Assembly (NCBI GenBank): GCA_030044345.1 | Contig: JASHVY010000211.1 | Coordinates: forward strand, 1-5,713 | Source: Acetobacteraceae bacterium | GTDB lineage: Bacteria > Pseudomonadota > Alphaproteobacteria > Acetobacterales > Acetobacteraceae | Direction: 5' to 3' | DNA length: 5,713 nt | Shown: piece after piece, positions 1 to 5,369 of the stretch | Layout of the letters: each line of letters opens with the position of its first letter | Position numbering within the stretch: the first letter of the stretch is position 1 | Position numbers and translations under genes: made by a program | The notes under the pieces: generated by a model | What the model was told of the DNA's origin: nothing | The model's input: the letters and a program-made list of their open reading frames with translations, nothing else | Databases searched by the model: none

Positions 1-460
1 CGATTCGACTTATCTGGGCGAACCAATATTCCCACGCTCCAGGTTCTTCGAAATTGGCTCCGACGGTGTCCATCAAAACATGGACACTAGCGAGGTCGAA
101 CACGAGATCATCCACATCAAATAGTATTCGACGCCCACGCGCCCGAGCCTGTGAAACCATTCGAGCGATCTTATCAGTGTACTGGGAACGACAGATCACC
201 AATACATCGCACTGGTCAAGGACCCTATCAATATTCTCCAAATCGCCATTATGAAACCAGGAGGCTGAAGCGTCGTTCTTTGACCCAGCCGCAAGGGACT
301 GACAGACATTGTAAACTCGATAGCGGAAAGTGCTCGTATCAGGAATCGAATAAAAGTACGCGGCGCGCGGGGAACCGCGCACAAGCATTGTCAAGCGTTC
401 ATCAAAACCGACTTCCCATGGAGGAAAATACACAACGGGCGGTATTTGAAAGCTATACAC
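1..460 (-). CDS. Glycosyltransferase, GT4-like, N-terminal part (runs off window edge)
   Basis: An open frame of 153 codons continues past base 1. It probably transfers a sugar from a nucleotide-sugar donor to a growing surface glycan in the cytoplasm. The residues YFYSIPDTSTFRYRVYN (about 35-51) match the 'SxRYRVxN' opening strand and helix of many GT4-type enzymes in polysaccharide clusters. A Rossmann-like segment DVLVICRSQ (85-93) is followed by RRILFDVDDLVFD (110-122), the 'YDxDDLxF' signature of that group. The C-terminal donor-binding domain is not in view. I chose the GTG at 460-458: it lies 4 nt after the stop of the upstream gene, the frame carries a stop just upstream, there is no in-frame ATG until residue 25, and the residues before that ATG look like protein. 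The Shine-Dalgarno signal is weak, so translation is probably coupled to the upstream gene. Base composition resembles the low-GC 3' half of that neighbour. The family call is firm; acceptor and linkage cannot be read. Confidence 0.8.
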   Translation of the reverse strand, partial: MYSFQIPPVVYFPPWEVGFDERLTMLVRGSPRAAYFYSIPDTSTFRYRVYNVCQSLAAGSKNDASASWFHNGDLENIDRVLDQCDVLVICRSQYTDKIARMVSQARARGRRILFDVDDLVFDLASVHVLMDTVGANFEEPGAWEYWFAQISRI

Positions 461-464
461 GGCG

Positions 465-3119
465 TCAGTTCTTCACCCGATTGGCAACTATGTGGTCAAG
501 TACTGGCGCGAGCGCCGAATTCCAGTCGCGCGGCATACCGAAACTGGCAGCGTTGAAAGCGCGTGTCTTCAAATCCTCAGCTATTGAGACAGCTCTGCGG
601 AGCGTTTTAACGAGATCAGATACCGTCGGCTCAGCACAGAGAATATTTCGAGAAAACTGCTCTAAATTTATCTTAGGACCAAAACGATTTGTCACTACCA
701 CGGCGCCGCTCGCGGCCAGATCAAGCGGCGGGTAGCTCGGGTGCGGCGTGTACATAAGAGAAAGACCAACATCGATACGGCGTACCAATGCGGCATACTC
801 CGGCCATGGTAGATTCTGCACGATACGTGGCCGAATACCACGAGGGAGAACCAATTCGGGAATGTCTCTCCCGACAAAATAGAAATTCCACGTTTCAGCA
901 TCAAACACGCCTTGTTCGATGGCGGAACCTATGGCTTCAGCACCGCGCCAGAAGAGGTTGCGGACATTATGCGGACGGGCATAGAAAAAAAACTCTCTTT
1001 GCCCACGAGATTGAGATCTTGACTCGGCATAATAGGTCGAGTGTGGAAAAGCCGGCTCGAAGGCTACACCACCGGGTGCCATGCCGGTTGAGTGAAGATG
1101 GTCGAGCAGAAGCTTAGAATTTACAACATAGAGCAATAAAGGATTGGAAAGAATTTCTGTGCAGCAAAGTTGATCGTCCCCTGCCGGATAAAACATCCGT
1201 TCATCTTCCTGAAGCAGATAGACAATGCGGTCTGGGTGTACGGTATCCAAGGCGGCTCTAGTGCTCCACCAGGAAGTGGTTAAGAACAGATCATAGGGGC
1301 TTGCTGGAATATCGTGTCCACCAGGAGCGAGCGACGAGTACAGCAATTCAATATTTTGGGCGCAAGAGATCCCGTGAGTGTCTAGCACCGACCCAATATT
1401 GACAGCGGTCGGTGGGTCGACCCGTGTGACAAGGCGAAGATCTGCACCAAGTCGCTGCGCAAGCAAGGTGCCGAGGATGATCGCTGTGCCAACCCCGCCG
1501 TAAAGATGGCCGGAGCTGATGCTGTCGGTCACAATCGTAATGCGTGGACCATGGTGCGGAGCACTATACACTCGTAACGGCTGCGAAAGAGGAAAACGTT
1601 CTCGCAGCAACCTATTGAGTGTCGGCGTAGCGGCGGGAATCGCAGGCGACTCACCCGATCCTGGAATTTTTTGCTTTTCCGCTTCCTGAGGTTGCGCTGG
1701 AATGAAAGCTTCAGCGGATCGTTCTGCAATGTCCTGGATCGCACGGCGCCGTTCGCGCAATTTGCGCGGCAGTTTCAAGGTCAGCGACCACCATCCAAGC
1801 TTGGCCATTGCACGGAAGCCACGCCGTACGCCCGGTGGTAGCTGCTCACCCGCCCAGCGAAGCGGCCACGTCGCCTTCCACGAAGTGGATCGGAGCAGCG
1901 CATCACGATCTTCAGTCATCCAGGCAAGGTCTTCCCGGGCCCGCCAGGCATCGTGGCCGGCCTGCTCAGCCCGGGCACGTGCCTCGGCTGCATTCCGGGC
2001 TGCGAGGGCGGCGCGGGACTCGGCTTCGGTCTTGGCGGCGGCAATCCGGGCGCGTTGCGCCTCTACGGCCTTTGCCTTTGTCTCTGCCTGTTCAGCGCGC
2101 GCGTTTGCTTGCGTGATCCCGATCTCCGCCTGTTCAGCCCGAATGGCTGCTTCTTTGGCGGCTGCCTCGGCCCGTTCGGCACGCGCGGCTTCTGCCTGAA
2201 CCGTCTTTGCCTGGGTGGTCATGTCCGCGCTGGTCGCGGCAGAGGCAGCATTGTGTCGCTCAAGCTCTCGACGGAGCACTCTCTCGGTTGTTTCGTGCAG
2301 CCAGCGCTCTCCGAGTCGATAGAATCGTTCGCGGACTATGGCCGCCGCATCGCTATCGAGAATGCAAAGAGAGGCCACTGCCGGCGGCACATCTTGCCCG
2401 ACGGCCAGCACACCGAGGCCACGTCCATGCAGGAATTCGAACCCCGCATAGCGCTCGCGCAGTTCCGACCAGAGACGCCAAACCTCGAAACCTGATCCTC
2501 GTTCATTGGTGCCGTGGAAAAGAACGACACCCCTGCCCGAAAGCTTTGGCAGCCAATTCTCGAAATTGCGGCGTGCTGCCTCGTATCTATGCGCCCCATC
2601 GATATGAAGGAAATCGACGGATTCATCTTCGATATAGGCAAGAGCCTCATCGAAAGTACAATGCAGAAGCGTCGAGAAGCTGTGGTAACGCTCGTCATGG
2701 AAACGGCGGAATTCTTCGAGAGCTTCCTTGACATGCTCACAGCTATCCAGCTCGCCGCACCAGCTATCGACGGCATGGCAGCGGGTGGCGAGCCGGCTGC
2801 GCATGATGGCTTGACAGAACGCCGCGTAGGAAACACCGGTATAGGTGCCCAGCTCCACGAGTGTCTGCGGCTCCGTTGCGGTCACGATCCAGTGCGCGAA
2901 AGGCACGTGCAGCCACCACGCGCTCTCAGCCCCAAGGCGCTCCGCTGGCCAGAAAAACGGATCCAGCGCCGGACTGGCTAGATTTTCGAGGCCGGTTTCG
3001 ATGCGGGCCAAATCGTCACGAATGGGAACTTTGGCGTCGTCCAACGGAAAGCGTCCTTTCTCGGCCGCAGCTTCTCGTCCCGGAAACATGCACTCGCGAA
3101 CAGCCCCTAGCAAAGGCAT
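465..3119 (-). CDS. Trimodular fusion: SAM methyltransferase, coiled coil, WsaF-like glycosyltransferase
   Basis: This 884-residue cytoplasmic protein has no signal peptide or membrane segment. Residues about 45-240 form a class I SAM methyltransferase of the Methyltransf_24 type: motif I is LVELGTYTGVSY (87-98), then HAVDSW (115-120), VDFLHIDGAHRYE (168-180) and VVLFHGTNER (198-207). Residues about 290-400 are an Ala/Glu/Arg coiled coil with a 14-residue repeat. DRDALLRSTSW (404-414) opens a linker module ending in LPPG (427-430). Residues about 520-880 resemble the rhamnosyltransferase WsaF: RITIVTDSISSGHLYGGVG (526-544), LLQEDERMFYP (635-645), FFYARPHNVRNLFWRG (711-726) and HPSYPPLDLAASG (793-805). 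Its role is probably sugar addition plus methylation of a surface polymer. ATG 3119 has GAGG 8 nt upstream; the frame is open to a TGA further upstream but offers no better ATG. GC falls sharply after residue about 470, which suggests a mosaic origin. Domain calls are solid; substrates are unknown. Confidence 0.88.
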   Translation of the reverse strand: MPLLGAVRECMFPGREAAAEKGRFPLDDAKVPIRDDLARIETGLENLASPALDPFFWPAERLGAESAWWLHVPFAHWIVTATEPQTLVELGTYTGVSYAAFCQAIMRSRLATRCHAVDSWCGELDSCEHVKEALEEFRRFHDERYHSFSTLLHCTFDEALAYIEDESVDFLHIDGAHRYEAARRNFENWLPKLSGRGVVLFHGTNERGSGFEVWRLWSELRERYAGFEFLHGRGLGVLAVGQDVPPAVASLCILDSDAAAIVRERFYRLGERWLHETTERVLRRELERHNAASAATSADMTTQAKTVQAEAARAERAEAAAKEAAIRAEQAEIGITQANARAEQAETKAKAVEAQRARIAAAKTEAESRAALAARNAAEARARAEQAGHDAWRAREDLAWMTEDRDALLRSTSWKATWPLRWAGEQLPPGVRRGFRAMAKLGWWSLTLKLPRKLRERRRAIQDIAERSAEAFIPAQPQEAEKQKIPGSGESPAIPAATPTLNRLLRERFPLSQPLRVYSAPHHGPRITIVTDSISSGHLYGGVGTAIILGTLLAQRLGADLRLVTRVDPPTAVNIGSVLDTHGISCAQNIELLYSSLAPGGHDIPASPYDLFLTTSWWSTRAALDTVHPDRIVYLLQEDERMFYPAGDDQLCCTEILSNPLLLYVVNSKLLLDHLHSTGMAPGGVAFEPAFPHSTYYAESRSQSRGQREFFFYARPHNVRNLFWRGAEAIGSAIEQGVFDAETWNFYFVGRDIPELVLPRGIRPRIVQNLPWPEYAALVRRIDVGLSLMYTPHPSYPPLDLAASGAVVVTNRFGPKINLEQFSRNILCAEPTVSDLVKTLRRAVSIAEDLKTRAFNAASFGMPRDWNSALAPVLDHIVANRVKN
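1960..2183 (-). repeat. 42-bp-period repeat encoding the coiled coil
   Basis: On the plus strand the word GCCTGTTCAGC occurs at 2086 and 2128, with close variants at 2170 (GCCCGTTCGGC) and 1960 (GCCTGCTCAGC). The spacings are 42, 42 and 126 bp, all multiples of 42. In the protein these are the RAExAE/G units starting at residues 313, 327, 341 and 383, i.e. a 14-residue (two-heptad) period. The positions expected at 2044 and 2002 hold much more diverged copies. The period fits an internally duplicated coiled coil. Confidence 0.6.
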
Positions 3120-3250
3120 CCGATATGCCTCGGCGCTCGCAAAGCACCGAAGGCCAAACGATAAACCGCTCTTGAAACGGGCAAGAGCAGATCGGCTGAC
3201 ATGGACCGGTCGATCCGTTCTGGCGGCTGCCTGACAATGAGGCCAGCCAT
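3107..3250 (-). CDS. Small open frame of 47 codons overlapping the start of the fusion gene (doubtful)
   Basis: The frame starts at an ATG with GGAG 9 nt upstream, 2 nt after the stop of the preceding small frame. It ends at a TAG that lies 13 nt inside the methyltransferase/glycosyltransferase gene, in another frame. Its residues (MAGLIVRQPPERIDRSM, then LLLPVSRAVYRLAFGALRAP) look like protein, and third-position GC is higher here (29 of 47 codons) than in the frame of the downstream gene over the same stretch (23 of 44). It could be the true N-terminus of the fusion protein cut off by a frameshift, the remnant of a lost gene, or chance. I recognise no family. Confidence 0.28.
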   Translation of the reverse strand: MAGLIVRQPPERIDRSMSADLLLPVSRAVYRLAFGALRAPRHIGCLC

Positions 3251-3252
3251 GA

Positions 3253-3357
3253 TTATCCGCTCCAGGAAATCATCTCAAGCACACCGTAATTTGGCCCGAC
3301 CGGCTGCGGAATTTTCAGCACGATCCCGGAAATTCGAATGGGACCGTCGCCAGGCAA
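3253..3357 (-). CDS. Small open frame of 34 codons between coiled-coil gene and fusion gene (doubtful)
   Basis: A TTG at 3357-3355 lies 7 nt after an AAAGGG and 4 nt after the stop of the coiled-coil gene. It opens a frame with a protein-like sequence (PIRISGIVLKIPQPVGPNYG, then VLEMISWSG) and ends with TAA 2 nt before the next ATG. The frame also extends upstream to an ATG at 3441 inside the coiled-coil gene. It could equally be the C-terminal tail of that gene after a frameshift, or the leftover end of a deleted gene. I recognise no family. Confidence 0.22.
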   Translation of the reverse strand: MPGDGPIRISGIVLKIPQPVGPNYGVLEMISWSG

Positions 3358-3361
3358 CGCG

Positions 3362-3802
3362 CTACCCTTTCCGTTCCCGCCGGCCCGGTCGCCTCCCGCG
3401 CGAGATCCGCTGCACGAGTCGGACACTGTCCCGCAGAACATCCTTCAGGCCTGGCGGAAGGCGGGTCGCAGCCGCGCGCAGCGGTGCCGTCACCCGCCAG
3501 GAGGTCGATCGAAGCAGGGCATCGCGCTCGCCCGCCACGCGGGCAAGCTCTTCCCCAATATGCCGTGCCGTCGCCTCCGCAGCTTCCGCCCGCAGGCGCT
3601 GCTCAGTCGCGTCCCGCCGCACGATGGCCGTCCGCCGCGCCGCTTCCGCAGCACGGAAGGTCGCTTCATCCCGTTCGCGCTCCGCTTTCTTGCGCAGAAA
3701 AACCTCGCTCTCCGCGGGGGCGTCGCTTGCACGGGAGCGATCCACCCTTGCATGGGCGAGCCGTTCTGCCGCCAGAACGTCGGGCGCTTCAACCATCCGC
3801 AT
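3362..3802 (-). CDS. Orphan coiled-coil protein with an STSW linker module; paralogue of the fusion-gene centre
   Basis: This 146-residue protein has a charged Arg/Glu/Ala helix rich in heptads (about residues 40-95). Then come RDALLRSTSWRVTAPLR and TRLPPG, and a basic tail ending at TAG. The stretch matches residues about 395-455 of the downstream fusion protein (DALLRSTSW, T.PLR, LPPG all align). The modules are also alike in DNA: 55 of 76 bases identical, ungapped by eye, 3480-3555 against 1861-1936. No catalytic domain is present. I chose the ATG at 3802 because AAGGGA lies 11 nt upstream. A GTG at 3877 would add 25 residues but has no Shine-Dalgarno, and those residues look non-coding. 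The protein may be a scaffold or interaction partner, or the surviving tail of a larger enzyme that lost its front; the decayed sequence upstream favours the second. No function can be stated. Confidence 0.5.
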   Translation of the reverse strand: MRMVEAPDVLAAERLAHARVDRSRASDAPAESEVFLRKKAERERDEATFRAAEAARRTAIVRRDATEQRLRAEAAEATARHIGEELARVAGERDALLRSTSWRVTAPLRAAATRLPPGLKDVLRDSVRLVQRISRGRRPGRRERKG

Positions 3803-4130
3803 CGCACGCTGGTTCCCTTGCGCGACCGGTCGGGAATGCCCACCCGCAAGCCTGGCCGAATTCGCGAACTTTGTCACAGAGAGGTGGAAACCGAAACATT
3901 CCGCCGAATGATCCCTCCTCGTCGATTTTCACAAGGGATACCGGATACCCTCGCTTCGCTCAATTTTCTTTGTCAGATACATTGGCATCATGCTGTCAAC
4001 TTTGTAATGATAATTGTCTCATATTTCTCGTTCCATGGCGGACATTTTCAACTTCATTTATCGATGCGCTCCTTGCGCCACCGATGCCTCGCAATTCTAT
4101 CAGAATCTCAAAAACAGAAAAAAGGGGACA

Positions 4131-4159
4131 GAAACATTCAGCAAAAGTACTGATGTTTC
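4131..4159. repeat. Imperfect inverted repeat sharing its right arm with parS; weak terminator candidate
   Basis: GAAACATTCAG (4131-4141) pairs with CTGATGTTTC (4150-4159), giving a 10-bp stem with one bulged T and an 8-nt loop. Read on the minus strand, the stem is followed after TGTCCCC by a run of six T residues, so it could act as a weak intrinsic terminator for the exporter transcript. The arms are AT-rich and the T-run is not immediately adjacent. An alternative is that the left arm is an extra ParB half-site (GAAACAT). Confidence 0.3.
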
Positions 4160-4169
4160 ACGTGAAACA
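4154..4169. other. parS: parS site (ParB-binding centromere-like sequence)
   Basis: The 16 bases TGTTTCACGTGAAACA are a perfect palindrome, extended by one base pair on each side to 18 bp (4153-4170). They match the widely conserved bacterial parS consensus bound by ParB/Spo0J, from which ParB-CTP clamps load and spread to segregate chromosomes and many secondary replicons. The site lies in a gene-free AT-rich island, as expected for an exposed binding site. No parA or parB gene is in the window. The sequence match is exact; whether it works in vivo, and on which replicon, is inferred. Confidence 0.88.
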
Positions 4170-4272
4170 TGAATAAAATCAATAGCTTGAAAAAATCGGC
4201 CGGAATTCGGGCAGGTCCCACCCCCGTATCTTCCATCATCTTGTCGCCACCGGTTCCCATCCCTCGTGGGTC

Positions 4273-4564
4273 CTATGGCGGCGAGGCCGGCTCAGGCCAC
4301 GCCCATCTTTGTTCCGGATTCGGGTTGTCGCAGAGGACCATGTCCGGAAGCCCACCCCAAATTGTCACATACTCGGGCCGGGCCGCGTGGCCGGCCAGCT
4401 CTTCAAGCCAGTCGCGCCCGATCACGCCTCGGCGTCAGGATCGAGACGAGCGGGGCGGGCGGAGGAAAGGCTTCCCCCGCACGGCCCGAGAAGAACTCGG
4501 CCCTATAAGGGTTCGCTCAATGCGCACCCTCACATGGACGCAAGGAAAGTGGCCCGGGAGTTCA
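4273..4564 (-). pseudogene. Decayed glycosyltransferase-like remnant
   Basis: Directly after the ATPase stop the minus strand holds protein-like fragments in different frames. An ATG at 4564 opens MNSRATFLASM and stops at once. Another frame, 4516-4403, reads PYRAEFFSGRAGEAF and then PPPAPLVSILTPRRDRARLA; 'PLVSILTP' is the usual first strand of a GT2-family glycosyltransferase. A third frame, 4434-4273, reads IGRDWLEELAGHAARPEYVT and then WGGLPDMVLC. The last two overlap one frame apart near 4435-4403, where a single-base indel could join them. No intact frame spans the stretch, and most of a GT2 domain is missing. This looks like a deleted and frameshifted glycosyltransferase gene; coincidence in GC-rich DNA is possible. 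Confidence 0.38.
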
Positions 4565-4566
4565 TC

Positions 4567-5367
4567 TCATCCGAGCGCCGACGAGGACGACCCATGCTCC
4601 AGCAAGCCCTGCATCTCCGCAAACTGGGATGGGGGGAGATATTGTTCCAGAACTTCAACCGGCTCACCGTAGGCCCGGATCTTCCCGTCCTCCAGCCACA
4701 TCAGGCGCGTGCACCATTCCGCAAGAATCGCGGGGGAATGGCTTGCCAGCACCAGGATATCGGCGGCGCTGACCATCGCCTCGATCCGCGCTTTCGCCTT
4801 CTCCATGAAGCGCGCGTCTCCGGCCATGATCCACTCATCCATCAGCAGGATCTCCGGCCGCACGGCCGTCGCCATGGCAAAGGCCAGCCGCACCATCATG
4901 CCGGTCGAATAGCTGCGCACCGGCAACTCCAGGAACTGGCCGAGCTCGGCAAAATCCTCCACATCCGCTTCGAGCCGCGCGATGTCCGTCTTCGAAAAAC
5001 CGTGGAAAAGCCCGCGCAGCGAGATATTTTCGCGGCCGGTCAGGTCGGTGTTCATGCCCTGCGCGGGGTCGAGCAGGGAGGTGAGCCTCCCGTCGATCAG
5101 GATATGCCCCTGCCAAGGCTGATAGATGCCGGACATGGTCCGGAGCAGCGTCGTCTTGCCCGACCCGTTGACACCGATGAGCCCCAGGCGATCGCCCGAT
5201 TTGAGCGAGAACGAAATCCCGCGCAGCGCCTGCACCACGGGCCGATGCCGCGCATCCTGAGCAAAGCGGCTGGAGGCCCGGCCAAGCAGCGTCTTCTTCA
5301 AGGAACGGCTGTCGGAATGATAAAGCGGAAATTCCACCGAGACATCGACAGCCGCAAGATAAGTCAT
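4567..5367 (-). CDS. Polysaccharide ABC exporter ATPase (Wzt/KpsT/TagH type)
   Basis: This 266-residue protein is the cytoplasmic ATPase that powers export of a lipid-linked surface polysaccharide through its permease partner. Walker A is GVNGSGKT (65-72). The stretch QGMNTDLTGREN (103-114) is typical of this subfamily. The ABC signature region is YSTGMMVRLAF (153-163), Walker B is ILLMDE (173-178) with the catalytic Glu, and the switch His lies in LASHS (208-212). The protein ends about 30 residues after the nucleotide-binding domain, so it lacks the C-terminal carbohydrate-binding domain of long Wzt proteins and resembles short KpsT/RfbE-like ATPases. I chose the ATG at 5367, 2 nt after the permease stop; a TTG at 5379 would add four residues and overlap the permease. 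The two genes are clearly co-transcribed. All key motifs are intact. The type is certain; the polymer exported is not. Confidence 0.95.
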   Translation of the reverse strand: MTYLAAVDVSVEFPLYHSDSRSLKKTLLGRASSRFAQDARHRPVVQALRGISFSLKSGDRLGLIGVNGSGKTTLLRTMSGIYQPWQGHILIDGRLTSLLDPAQGMNTDLTGRENISLRGLFHGFSKTDIARLEADVEDFAELGQFLELPVRSYSTGMMVRLAFAMATAVRPEILLMDEWIMAGDARFMEKAKARIEAMVSAADILVLASHSPAILAEWCTRLMWLEDGKIRAYGEPVEVLEQYLPPSQFAEMQGLLEHGSSSSALG

Positions 5368-5369
5368 GG

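Larger units (their letters stand above)
3960..4200. other. AT-rich intergenic island carrying parS
   Basis: Hand-counted GC is about 33-45% per 60 bases here (91 of 240 bases from 3961 to 4200), against 60-75% on both sides. I see no credible gene, only frames of 40 codons or fewer. Together with the broken stretch at 4273-4564, it leaves about 760 bp without an intact gene between the ATPase and the coiled-coil gene, in a locus whose other genes lie 2-5 nt apart. A TTGACA lies on the minus strand at 3999-3994 but has no good -10 at 16-18 bp. Any promoter for the downstream genes would most likely be in this stretch. Confidence 0.6.

Noticed and set aside
1702..2731. Several plus-strand frames opposite the coiled coil and methyltransferase
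   Set aside because: They mirror Ala/Glu/Arg-rich coding sequence on the other strand and show low-complexity Ala/Ser/Arg or Cys/Gly/Leu products without motifs.
3936..3949. Tandem copy of GGATACC
   Set aside because: Two 7-base copies in 14 bp is too short to support an attachment site or regulatory repeat.
3971..3999. Sigma-70-like promoter on the minus strand starting from TTGACA (3999-3994)
   Set aside because: No acceptable -10 hexamer is found 16-18 bp downstream; the nearest (TATCTG) is only 14 bp away, so the match is not convincing.
3201..4153. Two long plus-strand frames (236 and 271 codons) across the coiled-coil gene
   Set aside because: Both are Arg/Ser/Pro-rich with no domain, and the minus strand here carries a module shared with the downstream gene at protein and DNA level.
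4156..4167. CACGTG core read as a binding site for a transcription regulator
   Set aside because: The full 16-bp palindrome is an exact parS match, which explains the core better than a six-base motif.
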